Source: CALWZE01 sp036644375 (GTDB lineage: Bacteria; Bacillota; Clostridia; Oscillospirales; Ruminococcaceae). From it: DNA of 27,418 bases. The stretch lies in the NCBI GenBank assembly GCA_036644375.1, contig JAVXQD010000030.1, positions 1 through 27,418 of the forward strand, in the 5' to 3' direction. The notes beneath the pieces are model-generated. The model was not told the origin of the DNA, did no database searches, and saw only the letters and a program-made list of their open reading frames with translations. Made by a program: the position numbers and the translations under genes. How positions within the stretch are numbered: position 1 is the stretch's first letter; every line of letters starts with the position of its first letter. Shown here in pieces: positions 18,540 through 26,613 of this stretch.

Positions 18540-18941
18540 TTAAGATTTCATCATCTGTTCAAATGTTATCTCATTCAGCTTTGCCGTGATGATACTTGAT
18601 ATATCGGCATAGACCGCCCGAAACGCACAGCAACTCGAATCATCGAGCGAACACTCGTGTCCGTTTTTGAGGCAGCGGTTGAGCGCATACGGACCATCTA
18701 CCGTTTCTATGACATCGTTCAGCGTTATATTTATCGGCTCCTTTGCAAGCTCATACCCGCCGTGCTGACCCTTAAAGGATTTTACGATTCCGCTTGCGAC
18801 AAGCTTGCGCAGTATTTTCAACGAAAATCTGAGCGACACGCCCATTTTTTCGGATATGAACTTCGCATCCCGCCGCGCCTTTTCCTGCGCTAAACAATAC
18901 ACTATTCTGACGGCATAGTCCGCCTCCTGTGTCATGTGCAT
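18540..18941 (-). CDS. Rrf2-family iron-sulfur transcriptional regulator
   Basis: This 134-aa protein starts MHMTQEADYAVRIVYCLAQ and has the winged HTH typical of Rrf2/IscR: KFISEKMGVSLRFSLKILR, then KLVASGIVKSFKGQHGGYE. Cysteines C90, C97 and C104 (with C105 next to it) lie in the spacing used to bind a [2Fe-2S] cluster in this family. It could sense iron-sulfur status, oxygen or nitric oxide, but no iscS/iscU-like gene is nearby, so its targets cannot be named. The ATG at 18941 follows AAGGAGA by 12 bp; the next ATG at 18935 is also possible. It stands alone between rpoD and rpoB with its own terminator. Confidence 0.88.
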   Translation of the reverse strand: MHMTQEADYAVRIVYCLAQEKARRDAKFISEKMGVSLRFSLKILRKLVASGIVKSFKGQHGGYELAKEPINITLNDVIETVDGPYALNRCLKNGHECSLDDSSCCAFRAVYADISSIITAKLNEITFEQMMKS

Positions 18942-19026
18942 AAGCTTCGCTGCTCTCCTTGCTGAAATATTTGTTGTGCTCGGCTCGGCGCCTTTATATA
19001 TCGCATGTTTTTTCGGCGCGCCATAT

Positions 19027-19087
19027 ATGCTTTGCACATTTTATGCTTCGCATGTGCGCTGCGGCGCACCTTGGTGTTGCTTTTGAC
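19027..19087. repeat. Direct repeat copy 1 (about 60 bp)
   Basis: This begins ATGCTTTGCACATTTTATGC and ends near TTTGACG. It matches 19385-19444 with two substitutions and a 1-bp length change. It contains the small hairpin GTGCGC-TGCG-GCGCAC (19054-19069). The remaining sequence up to the Rrf2 start holds the leader of that gene. Confidence 0.85.
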
Positions 19088-19099
19088 GCCAAAAGCAAC
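19076..19099. repeat. 10-bp perfect hairpin with ACGC loop
   Basis: GTTGCTTTTG (19076-19085) pairs with CAAAAGCAAC (19090-19099). It sits at the inner edge of repeat copy 1 and is absent from copy 2. Confidence 0.6.
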
Positions 19100-19138
19100 G
19101 GAAAAGCGCCGCTGATTTCGACGCAGCGGACCCACGAA

Positions 19139-19158
19139 CAAGGGGTTGCGACCCCTTG
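19139..19158. repeat. 8-bp hairpin with tetraloop
   Basis: CAAGGGGT (19139-19146) pairs with ACCCCTTG (19151-19158) around TGCG. It is GC-rich, with no T-tract on either side, so it is not a plain terminator. Confidence 0.55.
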
Positions 19159-19197
19159 TATCCCCTTAAGTCCTCCCATCCGCCCCACACAACGCGT

Positions 19198-19363
19198 GGG
19201 GCTGGCTTGGATTGGAAATTTTAGCATTACGGGCTTTGCACAAACACCGCCACATTGCGCGGCACGGGGCTGGCTTGGCTTGGAAATTTTAGCATTACGG
19301 GCTTTGCACAAACACCGCCATATCGCTCAGCGCGGGGTCGGCTTACTTGGAAATTTTCGGATT
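19198..19363. repeat. 68-bp tandem repeat, about 2.4 copies
   Basis: Units start at 19198, 19266 and 19334 with GGGG(C/T)(T/C)GGCTT. Copies 1 and 2 are nearly identical over their length (GGAAATTTTAGCATTACGGG is shared); the third stops after about 30 bp. The period is exactly 68 bp. It lies between the two ~60-bp direct repeats and has no coding logic: the overlapping open frames merely reflect the repeat. Confidence 0.85.
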
Positions 19364-19384
19364 CTATGATGCTTCGCATCTTTT

Positions 19385-19444
19385 ATGCTTTACACATTTT
19401 ATGCTTCGCATGTGCGCTGCGGCGCACCTTGGTGATGCTTTGAC
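19385..19444. repeat. Direct repeat copy 2 (about 60 bp)
   Basis: This is the second copy of 19027-19087, offset 358 bp, in the same orientation. It is preceded by GATGCTTCGCATC (19368-19380), itself a small hairpin built from the same ATGCTTCGCAT core. Confidence 0.85.
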
Positions 19445-19477
19445 GGGAAAGTGCACGGCGCCGATTGGGTGCGACAA

Positions 19478-20548
19478 TCAGTCTAAGAAGTCCTTTAGTC
19501 TCTTGCTTCTGCTCGGGTGGCGGAGCTTTCTCAGCGCTTTTGCCTCTATCTGACGGATGCGCTCGCGGGTTACGTTAAATTCCTTTCCGACCTCCTCGAG
19601 CGTGCGCGGTCTGCCGTCCTCAAGTCCGAAGCGCAGGCGCAGAACCTTTTCCTCCCGCGGCGTGAGTGTGCCGAGCACATCTCCGAGCTGCTCGCGCAGC
19701 AGCGTGTGATACGCCGCCTCTGCCGGAACCGGAGCGTCCTCATCCGGGATGAAGTCGCCGAGATGGCTGTCCTCCTCCTCGCCGATAGGCGTTTCGAGCG
19801 ACACCGGCTCCTGAGCTACACGCATGATTTCGCGCACCTTTTCGACCGACACGCCCATCTCGTCCGCTATCTCCTCGGCAGTCGGCTCGTGTCCGTTTGT
19901 GTGCAGCAGCTGACTGCTGACTTTTTTCACCTTGTTTATTGTCTCGACCATATGCACGGGAATTCTGATTGTGCGAGCCTGGTCGGCAATGGCGCGTGTT
20001 ATTGCCTGGCGAATCCACCATGTCGCATATGTAGAAAATTTAAAGCCCTTAGTGTAATCAAACTTTTCGACAGCCTTGATGAGTCCGAGGTTTCCCTCCT
20101 GAATCAGGTCAAGGAACTGCATTCCACGCCCGACATACCTCTTTGCTATACTGACGACAAGGCGAAGATTCGCCTCGGACAGTCTCTTTCTCGCATAGAC
20201 GTCGCCCTCCGCCATACGCACGGCGAGGTCTACCTCCTCCTGAGGCGAGAGCAGCGGAACTCGTCCTATCTCTTTAAGATACACCTTAACGGGGTCGTCT
20301 ATTCCGTCCACAACCGTCGCTTCAAGAGCATCCGCATCCTTCACAATGCTCTTATCTATATCGTCCTCCGTCAAATCCTCGACGATCTCGACGTTGTGCC
20401 CTTCAAGCGTATCATACAGCTTGTCCACCTGCTCGACGTCAAAATCCATCTCCTCAAGAACATCGTTGATCTCCTTCGTGCTGAGCTTGCCTTTTTTCTT
20501 TCCGGATTCAATGAGGTCTTTCAAAAGTGCTTTTTTGTCCACTGCCAT
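19478..20548 (-). CDS. rpoD: Primary (housekeeping) sigma factor
   Basis: RpoD/SigA directs RNA polymerase to most promoters, including the -10/-35 pairs seen in this window. The 356-aa protein has a short region 1.1 (1-60), then region 1.2 DPVKVYLKEIGRVPLLS, region 2 with NLRLVVSIAKRYVGRGM, LDLIQEGNLGLIKAVEKFD and STYATWWIRQAITRAI, region 3 (TINKVKKVSSQLLHTNG) and region 4 with TPREEKVLRLRFGLEDG and VTRERIRQIEAKALRKLRH. It has no large non-conserved region, as is usual in Firmicutes. GAGGT precedes the ATG. It lies 30 bp after dnaG on the same strand. Confidence 0.97.
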   Translation of the reverse strand: MAVDKKALLKDLIESGKKKGKLSTKEINDVLEEMDFDVEQVDKLYDTLEGHNVEIVEDLTEDDIDKSIVKDADALEATVVDGIDDPVKVYLKEIGRVPLLSPQEEVDLAVRMAEGDVYARKRLSEANLRLVVSIAKRYVGRGMQFLDLIQEGNLGLIKAVEKFDYTKGFKFSTYATWWIRQAITRAIADQARTIRIPVHMVETINKVKKVSSQLLHTNGHEPTAEEIADEMGVSVEKVREIMRVAQEPVSLETPIGEEEDSHLGDFIPDEDAPVPAEAAYHTLLREQLGDVLGTLTPREEKVLRLRFGLEDGRPRTLEEVGKEFNVTRERIRQIEAKALRKLRHPSRSKRLKDFLD

Positions 20549-20578
20549 TCCAACTACCTCGCAATTAAAATTTATTTG

Positions 20579-22321
20579 TCATTTCTTGTTTTTATCTATT
20601 AATTTCAGAAGCTCCGCGGCATCCATTGTCTTTACCTCGTCCCTGCTGAGTGCTTCCCTGTTTTTGACTATCTTGTCTATCAGAAAATTCGCGTCCTCCG
20701 CGCTGTAGTTTATTCCATTGTTCTCCGCGAGTATTCCTGACAGAATCGAGATTTGATTTGTTTGCAGCGTCTCCGACACGGACGCCATTCCATTGAACTC
20801 ATCCCGCTCCATCAGCCGACACAGCTCCTCGAATATCACGCCCTCGTCACCCGATACAAAATCGGATTTCGATATCTGTCCCGATACCGCCGAGCTTAAA
20901 TCGGGATTCATGTAAAGCAGCGAAATCAGCTGCCTTTGAGCCGAGGCGGACGCGAGCCTCGTTCCTCCGATTCCCCGAATATTGAACTTCTCGCCTACTC
21001 CGCGCACGAGCTTATCGCTCTGCTCTCTGTTTTGTTTTGCGAAAACCCTCTTTCGGATTCTGTCCGACTGCAATAATATAGCTTCCTTTGACACACCGAT
21101 ATCCTGCGAAACCCGACCTGCAAACAGGTCCCGCTCGGTCGGTGAGGTCGTTCTCGCCAGAATTTCGGACGCGTCCTTCAGATACTGCACCCTGCCGTTG
21201 TCGGTCTCGATATCGTATTTGAGCCGCGCGCGTCTGAGCTCGTATTCAACCGAGTTGCTCGATTTGTCAACAAGCTCTCTGAACCTGTCCGCTCCGTTTT
21301 TTTTGATATACTCGTCCGGGTCCTTTGCCCCGTCAATCTTGAGCACCTTGACGAGTATATTCGTGTTTTTGAACATGTCAATCGCCCTGCGCGCCGCCTT
21401 TTGACCCGCTCCGTCATCGTCATAGGCAAGCACAACCTCGTCGGCATACTGCGATATCATGCGCACCTGCTCGTCGGTCAGCGCCGTTCCGCACGCGGCT
21501 ACCGCATTTTCAAATCCCGCCTGATGCATCGCGATGACGTCCATCTGTCCCTCACACAGTATAATCCTGCGTGTATCGGTGTTCTTCGCGATGTTCATCG
21601 CAAAAATCGCGCGTGATTTTTTAAATATAATCGTATCGCGCGTATTTAGATATTTTCTGTTGTCCTCGGTGACCGTGCGGCCGGAAAACGCAATTACATT
21701 TCCGCGCAAATCGAAAATCGGGAACATTATCCGTTCGCGGAAAAAGTCGTAGACCGTGCCCTTTTCACTTTTGGTGCACACTCCCGCCTCGACCAGCTCA
21801 TCGTCTTTATAGCCCTGCGTGTGCAGATGATCCCGCAGCCCGCTCCACTCGCTCCCCGCATATCCGATTCCGAATCGCTTAATCGAGCTGTCAGACAGCT
21901 TTCGGGCACGCAGATAACCGCGGGCATTTTTACCCGCGTCCGAATTCAATGTCGCAAAAAAGTATCGGGCAGCCAGCTTATTTATGTCAAACGCGCGCTT
22001 GCGTTTAATATACCCGCTGTCATCCATATCCTCGGGCATCGTCATTCCCGCGCGGTTTGCAAGTAAACGCACCGACTCGATATAATCCAGATTTTCCTTT
22101 GTCTTTATAAATGTTATTACATCTCCGCCCGCTCCGCATCCGAAACAGAAATAGGACTGCGTGTCCGAATAGACTACGAAGCTCGGAGTTTTTTCATTGT
22201 GAAACGGACAAAGGCCTGTATTAAGCCGTCCTCTCCGTTTGAGGGAAACATATGAGCCTATCACCTCGACGATATCGTTTCGGTCGTGCAGCTCCTGTAA
22301 AAAGCCCTGCGGTAATGCCAA
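20579..22321 (-). CDS. dnaG: DNA primase, TTG start
   Basis: DnaG makes RNA primers for replication in complex with the DnaB helicase. The 580-aa protein has a CHC2 zinc-binding domain with C38, H41, C59 and C62 (GLCPFHNEK and YFCFGCGAGGD). The catalytic core contains Toprim residues E257 and D261 (CEGQMDV) and D301/D303 (AYDDDGAGQ). The C-terminal helicase-binding part is less conserved. TTG at 22321 is chosen: it gives MALPQGFLQEL, the family start, and has GGAGG 8 bp upstream; a GTG at 22330 overlaps that site. It is part of dgt-dnaG-rpoD. Confidence 0.96.
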   Translation of the reverse strand: MALPQGFLQELHDRNDIVEVIGSYVSLKRRGRLNTGLCPFHNEKTPSFVVYSDTQSYFCFGCGAGGDVITFIKTKENLDYIESVRLLANRAGMTMPEDMDDSGYIKRKRAFDINKLAARYFFATLNSDAGKNARGYLRARKLSDSSIKRFGIGYAGSEWSGLRDHLHTQGYKDDELVEAGVCTKSEKGTVYDFFRERIMFPIFDLRGNVIAFSGRTVTEDNRKYLNTRDTIIFKKSRAIFAMNIAKNTDTRRIILCEGQMDVIAMHQAGFENAVAACGTALTDEQVRMISQYADEVVLAYDDDGAGQKAARRAIDMFKNTNILVKVLKIDGAKDPDEYIKKNGADRFRELVDKSSNSVEYELRRARLKYDIETDNGRVQYLKDASEILARTTSPTERDLFAGRVSQDIGVSKEAILLQSDRIRKRVFAKQNREQSDKLVRGVGEKFNIRGIGGTRLASASAQRQLISLLYMNPDLSSAVSGQISKSDFVSGDEGVIFEELCRLMERDEFNGMASVSETLQTNQISILSGILAENNGINYSAEDANFLIDKIVKNREALSRDEVKTMDAAELLKLIDKNKK

Positions 22322-22519
22322 ACAACGCACCTCCAGGTAATCTGTTTTTAATCAAAATTCAGAGCCGCCATGCAATTTGTGTTCCTGTCATACCGAAATA
22401 TCCCGCAGTGCCGCGCGGCACCGCGCGCTCAAGCCCGCCGAAAAAGCTGTGCTTTTCGGAGCCGATTTCCGGCGGTGGGTTTTCAACAAGCCGCCGCACT
22501 CTGCGCACCCGCCGATTTT

Positions 22520-23524
22520 TTATCTCAGTGACCATGATTTCGGGATGAACAAATCCTCAAAGCAATGGGTCGCATACGCGTCGGTCATGCCCGAGATATA
22601 ATCGGTGACCGCGCGTTCGGTGGTTTCCGCCTCGGCGATTTCCTGATAAAACGGTGTCATTTGGTCGGTGTGAGAGACATAGAATTCATACAGCGACGAC
22701 ACAAGCCCGAACACCTTATGCTCCTCGGATTTTGCCGCTCCGCTCACATCGAGATAGACCCTTTGAAACATAAAACGATACAGCTCATCATACGCTTTCG
22801 AAACCTCACCGCTGATGCTGAGTGTGCCGTCAAAATTTTCTATGAGATTTCCTATAAGCGTGGTTATGCGCTTTGATTTGCGGTTTCCGAGCACCTCACG
22901 CACCGTATTCGGCAGATTCTCCTCACTCAGAACCCCCGCCGATATCGCGTCCTCCACATCGTGGTTGAGAAAAGCGATTCGGTCGGCATAGCGCACAACC
23001 TGTCCTTCGAGCGTGTGCGCCCACTCGCCCTTTGTGTGGCACCTGATGCCGTCAATTGTCTCGTATGTAAGATTCAGACCCCTGCGGTTGCGCTCGAGCT
23101 TTTCGACTACACGGACGCTCTGGGTGTAGTGATTGAAGCCACCCGGCGACAGCTTGTCAAGCGCCCTCTCGCCCGCATGTCCGAAAGGGGTATGTCCCAA
23201 ATCATGGCCGAGACTTATCGCCTCGGTCAAATCCTCATTCAGCTGCAGCGCGCGGGCTATGGTGCGCGCAATCTGCGAGACCTCAAGTGTGTGGGTCAGG
23301 CGCGTGCGGTAGTGATCCCCCATCGGGGACAGAAAAACCTGCGTTTTCTGCTTTAATCGCCTGAACGATTTGCAGTGAATTATGCGGTCTCGGTCACGGC
23401 AAAAATCAGTGCGTATATCGCATTTTTCCTCGGGCTGTGCCCTGCCCCTGCTGTCTGCGGATTTTGTGGCATAATCACAGAGATACTGCTGTTCAAAAAG
23501 CTCCGTTCTCTCACGAATAGTCAT
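22520..23524 (-). CDS. dgt: dGTPase-like HD-domain triphosphohydrolase
   Basis: This protein hydrolyses dNTPs, classically dGTP, to the nucleoside and triphosphate, and may trim nucleotide pools. The 334-aa protein has the HD metal ligands: H in THTLEVSQIARTIARAL, HD in SLGHDLGHTPFGHAGE and D in YADRIAFLNHDVED. The N-terminal ...FRRLKQKTQVFLSP...GDHYRTRLTHTLE is diagnostic for the family (shorter, bacterial type). The ATG at 23524 (MTIRERTELF) has GGGAGG 11 bp upstream; a TTG at 23533 is too close to it. Placement ahead of dnaG and rpoD is common in Clostridia. The 198-bp gap to dnaG has only GC-rich small palindromes (22408-22421 and 22438-22459). Confidence 0.93.
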   Translation of the reverse strand: MTIRERTELFEQQYLCDYATKSADSRGRAQPEEKCDIRTDFCRDRDRIIHCKSFRRLKQKTQVFLSPMGDHYRTRLTHTLEVSQIARTIARALQLNEDLTEAISLGHDLGHTPFGHAGERALDKLSPGGFNHYTQSVRVVEKLERNRRGLNLTYETIDGIRCHTKGEWAHTLEGQVVRYADRIAFLNHDVEDAISAGVLSEENLPNTVREVLGNRKSKRITTLIGNLIENFDGTLSISGEVSKAYDELYRFMFQRVYLDVSGAAKSEEHKVFGLVSSLYEFYVSHTDQMTPFYQEIAEAETTERAVTDYISGMTDAYATHCFEDLFIPKSWSLR

Positions 23525-23545
23525 TTTGTTCAAAGCCTCCCCTAT

Positions 23546-23574
23546 ATATCATTATACGACAAAGGCCGCGTCAA
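23546..23574 (-). promoter_or_regulatory. Candidate promoter of dgt-dnaG-rpoD
   Basis: On the minus strand TTGACG (23574-23569), a 17-bp spacer and TGATAT (23551-23546) are present. A perfect TATAAT (23556-23551) overlaps the spacer but would leave only 12 bp to the -35 box. Confidence 0.45.
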
Positions 23575-23618
23575 GACCTTTATTGAAATTTGATTTTTTA
23601 AAATAATCTCCCGATTGC

Positions 23619-24263
23619 TCACTCGACAGCCGTCTGTTCAAATTTCGTCTCAATATATTCGGGCTTTCGCATTCCTCTTGTCAGCTCGTTTATCTCCTCG
23701 CACAGCCTGTCGCCGCTCTCCTGTGCAAGCGCGACGGTCATCGAGACGCTGTCTGTGAATTCGCTGTCGGTAACTGAGGCTCCGAGCTTCTGCAAAAGCT
23801 GAGCTATGCGGTCATATTCCGAATATTCGCAGGTGAGCGAGTATATTCGGCACGGCGACATAACCGCTATTCCCGACGCTCTGACAGCAAGCGACGCGCC
23901 CTCGCCGTACGCCCGCACAAGCCCGCCCGTGCCGAGCAGCGTGCCGCCGAAATACCGAGTGACCACGATTGCCGCGTCCTCTATCTCACCGCGCTTTATG
24001 ACATCGAGCACGGGCAGACCCGCTGTTCCCGAGGGCTCCTTGTCGTCGGTGAAGCGCATGAGATTGCTCTGTCTCAGTGAGTATGCCCAGACATTGTGCG
24101 ACGCAGTCCTGTGCATGCTTTTTATTTCCCCGATAAATTCAAGCGCCTGCTCCTCGCTCGACACAGGTGCACAATAGCCGATAAAGCGGGAACGCTTTTC
24201 GGTGAATTCGGACTCGGCTCGTTTTGCGAGTGTGCGATATTGCTTTTCGAGCTTTTGTTCCAT
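23619..24263 (-). CDS. YigZ/IMPACT-family protein
   Basis: This is a 214-aa cytosolic protein of the UPF0029 (Impact) family. The N-terminal domain (about 18-125) has EKRSRFIGYCAPVSSEEQA, the typical HNVWAYSLR and DDKEPSGTAGLPVLDVIKR, and YFGGTLLGTGGLVRAYGEG. A C-terminal DUF1949-like alpha/beta domain follows (about 140-200). The eukaryotic relative IMPACT regulates GCN2; the bacterial role is poorly known. The ATG at 24263 (MEQKLEK) follows AGGGGG by 8 bp. It is probably a single-gene unit, 95 bp ahead of dgt. No terminator is visible between the two, so read-through into dgt is possible. Confidence 0.92.
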   Translation of the reverse strand: MEQKLEKQYRTLAKRAESEFTEKRSRFIGYCAPVSSEEQALEFIGEIKSMHRTASHNVWAYSLRQSNLMRFTDDKEPSGTAGLPVLDVIKRGEIEDAAIVVTRYFGGTLLGTGGLVRAYGEGASLAVRASGIAVMSPCRIYSLTCEYSEYDRIAQLLQKLGASVTDSEFTDSVSMTVALAQESGDRLCEEINELTRGMRKPEYIETKFEQTAVE

Positions 24264-24354
24264 ATGCAAAGCCCCCTTGACAATCTCTCGGGAGATTTTT
24301 TATTGAAATACCCTGTATAACGGTTAATGCCCGTTGTGCTTATAAAGTGAAATA

Positions 24355-24380
24355 AAGGACCACGGTTAACCGCAGTCCTT
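24355..24380 (-). terminator. Terminator of rpmE
   Basis: AAGGAC (24355-24360) pairs with GTCCTT (24375-24380), and the inner bases also pair (ACGGTT/AACCGC), giving a nearly continuous stem 5 bp after the rpmE stop. It is followed by a T-rich tract (TTATTTCACTTT) on the minus strand. Confidence 0.7.
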
Positions 24381-24385
24381 CGTTT

Positions 24386-24586
24386 TTAGTCCATGTTGAA
24401 GCGTTTTTTAAATCTATCTACACGACCGCCGGTATCGACGAGCTTTTGCTTGCCGGTATAGAACGGGTGGCATTTTGAACAAATTTCAACACGAATGTCC
24501 TTGCGAGTGGACTTTGTATGAATAACCTCGCCACAAGCACAGGTTATCGTTGTCTCCTCGTATTTTGGATGTATGGCTTCCTTCAC
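24386..24586 (-). CDS. rpmE: Large ribosomal subunit protein bL31, zinc-binding form
   Basis: bL31 bridges the central protuberance of the 50S to the 30S head. The 66-aa protein has the four-cysteine C+ form: C16 and C18 (TCACGE), C36 and C39 (CSKCHPFYTGKQK), so it should bind zinc. The ending GGRVDRFKKRF is typical. The start is GTG at 24586 with GAGGTG 7 bp upstream. In many bacteria the C+ form is replaced by a cysteine-free paralogue under zinc starvation; no such paralogue or Zur-like site is visible here. Confidence 0.96.
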   Translation of the reverse strand: MKEAIHPKYEETTITCACGEVIHTKSTRKDIRVEICSKCHPFYTGKQKLVDTGGRVDRFKKRFNMD

Positions 24587-24621
24587 TGAATGTCACCTCT
24601 TTTTGTTACAGTTGCTATAAG

Positions 24622-24650
24622 ATAATATCATACAAACAATCCTAATGCAA
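24622..24650 (-). promoter_or_regulatory. Promoter of rpmE
   Basis: On the minus strand TTGCAT (24650-24645), a 17-bp spacer and TATTAT (24627-24622) are present, giving a leader of about 30 nt. Confidence 0.6.
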
Positions 24651-24728
24651 GTGTTTTTTATATTGTAATTGTGATTTTTTCAAGATGCGCACAAACCCCG
24701 TTTGCCCTGCACCCCGTATGGCTTCTCA

Positions 24729-26444
24729 CTAAAGACCCAAAAGCTCCTTCATATCGTCCGCAAGTGCGCTTAGCACCTCCTGCGACTGCTTTTCGGTTTT
24801 TTCCTTTGCGGTCATATACAACTTCATCTTCGGCTCGGTGCCGCTCGGACGAACCATGACCGATGCGCCGTTATCCAGCTCAAATTCAATCGCCGTCGCC
24901 TCGGGAAGCTCTATCCTGACACTTTTGCCCGTCGCCGTATCCTTTTTGACACCCGCTTTATAGTCACTGACCGCGCAGACCTCAAAGCCCGCGATTTTTT
25001 TCGGATTATTCGCAAACAGCTTATCCATAACCGCCGCCATTTGTTGCTGTCCGTCTATTCCGCCGAATTCAAAGTTGAGAACCCTGTGCCGATAATATCC
25101 GTATTCCTCATAAAGCGCGTCGAGAACCGCAATCGGAGATGTATTTTTCGATTTGTAAAAGCTCGTCATCTCACACAAAATCATAGCGGCAAACACCGCG
25201 TCCTTGTCACGGACATAGCTTCCTGAAAGATATCCGCAGCTCTCTTCGAATCCGAAAATAAAGCGCTGCTCCTGACCCTGACGCTCAAGGTGCAGAATCT
25301 GCTCTCCGATATATTTAAATCCGGTCAGCACAGTGCGCATCTCGACTCCGTTTTTGCGCGCTATATCGGCAGCCATTGCCGTTGAGACAATGCTCTCCAC
25401 CGCAACGGGGTTTTTCGGCATCGTATTCAAAGCTCTGCGCGCCTTTATTATGTAGTCCAAAAGCAGCACTCCGATTTCGTTGCCCGAGAGAATCGTGTAG
25501 CCCCCGCCCGCATTTTTAAAGGCGACTCCCACGCGGTCCGCGTCCGGGTCGGTCGCTATGAACATATCCGGGTTTTCCTTTTCGCACAGCTCAAGCCCGA
25601 GCTTCAGAGCTTCCTTTGTCTCGGGGTTCGGGTATGTGCAGGTCGGGAAATTGCCGTCGGGCAGCTCCTGCTCCCTGACTATTGAGATTTCGCTCACCCC
25701 TATTTCGGACAGTATGCGGCGGACCGGCTTATTTCCTGTTCCATTAAGCGGCGAATAGACCAGCTTCACGGGGTATTTTTTGCATATACCCGCGTTTATC
25801 TGCTGATTGAGCACCTGCTCATAATAGCTCTCAGCCACTTTTTCGTCTATGTACTTTATCGCGCCCGCAAGCAAGCCCTTGGCAAATCCGATATATTTGA
25901 CTCCGTCAAATTCATCGACGCTCTGTATCTTTTCGTATACGGAATTTGCGGCCTCGGAGGTCATTTGGCACCCGTCCTCGCCGTATGCCTTATAGCCGTT
26001 GTACTCGGCGGGATTGTGGCTCGCCGTTATCATTATTCCTGTCCTCGCCCCCAGCTCGCGAACCGCGAACGAGAGCATGGGTGTCGGCATCAGGCTGTCG
26101 TATATATACGCGGTAATTCCGTTTGCGGCAAGCACCGACGCGCACTCCTCGCCGAACTTTCTGCTCATATTGCGCGAATCATACGCTATTGCCACGCTGC
26201 CGTCGCCGAACCGCTCCTTTATGTAATCCGCCATTCCCTGTGTCGCGCGGCGGACGGTGTAAATATTCATGCGGTTTGTGCCCGCACCTAATATGCCGCG
26301 AAGCCCGGCAGTGCCGAAGGTCAGCGACGCGCCGAATCTGCTCTCTTTTTCAAGCTCATTATCCTCAATCGCCACAAGCTCGCGCTTTATCGCGGGGTCG
26401 TGCGCAAGCTGAACCCAGCGCTCGTATATTTCATTGTAATCCAT
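24729..26444 (-). CDS. Phosphoglucomutase/phosphomannomutase
   Basis: This enzyme interconverts glucose-1-P and glucose-6-P (or the mannose phosphates), linking glycolysis to cell-envelope and storage sugars. The 571-aa alpha-D-phosphohexomutase has its active-site serine S142 in MITASHNPAEYNGYK, the metal loop DPDADR at 299-304, the sugar-binding loop GFEES at 398-402 and the phosphate-binding loop RPSGTEPK at 532-539, so all four domains are complete. Length and N-terminus (LTFGTAGLRG) match the PgcA type of Firmicutes more than the ~450-aa GlmM or ManB types. Substrate preference cannot be told from sequence. The ATG at 26444 has a GGA-type site upstream, and a promoter precedes it. Confidence 0.94.
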   Translation of the reverse strand: MDYNEIYERWVQLAHDPAIKRELVAIEDNELEKESRFGASLTFGTAGLRGILGAGTNRMNIYTVRRATQGMADYIKERFGDGSVAIAYDSRNMSRKFGEECASVLAANGITAYIYDSLMPTPMLSFAVRELGARTGIMITASHNPAEYNGYKAYGEDGCQMTSEAANSVYEKIQSVDEFDGVKYIGFAKGLLAGAIKYIDEKVAESYYEQVLNQQINAGICKKYPVKLVYSPLNGTGNKPVRRILSEIGVSEISIVREQELPDGNFPTCTYPNPETKEALKLGLELCEKENPDMFIATDPDADRVGVAFKNAGGGYTILSGNEIGVLLLDYIIKARRALNTMPKNPVAVESIVSTAMAADIARKNGVEMRTVLTGFKYIGEQILHLERQGQEQRFIFGFEESCGYLSGSYVRDKDAVFAAMILCEMTSFYKSKNTSPIAVLDALYEEYGYYRHRVLNFEFGGIDGQQQMAAVMDKLFANNPKKIAGFEVCAVSDYKAGVKKDTATGKSVRIELPEATAIEFELDNGASVMVRPSGTEPKMKLYMTAKEKTEKQSQEVLSALADDMKELLGL

Positions 26445-26493
26445 TATTTTTTCCTTTCGGTTAAATAATTATTTTCCTCATGTATCAATATAG

Positions 26494-26523
26494 ATTATAT
26501 TATCATTGACACGGTAAAGTCAA
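26494..26523 (-). promoter_or_regulatory. Promoter of the phosphohexomutase gene
   Basis: On the minus strand TTGACT (26523-26518), an 18-bp spacer and a perfect TATAAT (26499-26494) are present. The leader is about 43 nt. Confidence 0.7.
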
Positions 26524-26542
26524 ACCCGCACAGCAATTTATT

Positions 26543-26555
26543 TGTAAAATTTACA
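26543..26555. promoter_or_regulatory. 13-bp palindrome in the divergent intergenic region
   Basis: TGTAAA and TTTACA flank a single A, a perfect palindrome 20 bp upstream of the -35 of the mutase promoter. It is a possible operator. The remaining 26556-26856 stretch holds only a candidate promoter for the plus-strand gene. Confidence 0.35.
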
Positions 26556-26613
26556 CCGCGCAGCGTTCTGCAGCGGTGAATCTCTGCGGCATTTGAGATT
26601 TTGCGGGTGATGT

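Noticed and set aside
19198..19363. CRISPR array
   Set aside because: The 68-bp units are directly adjacent with no unique spacers, and no cas gene is in the window.
18959..19443. Several 60-136 codon frames in the repeat region
   Set aside because: They are made of the repeats themselves, lack ribosome sites and show the same peptide in two places.
19517..20602. Plus-strand 361-codon open frame over rpoD
   Set aside because: It is exactly antisense to a complete primary sigma factor. Long shadow frames are common with this codon use.
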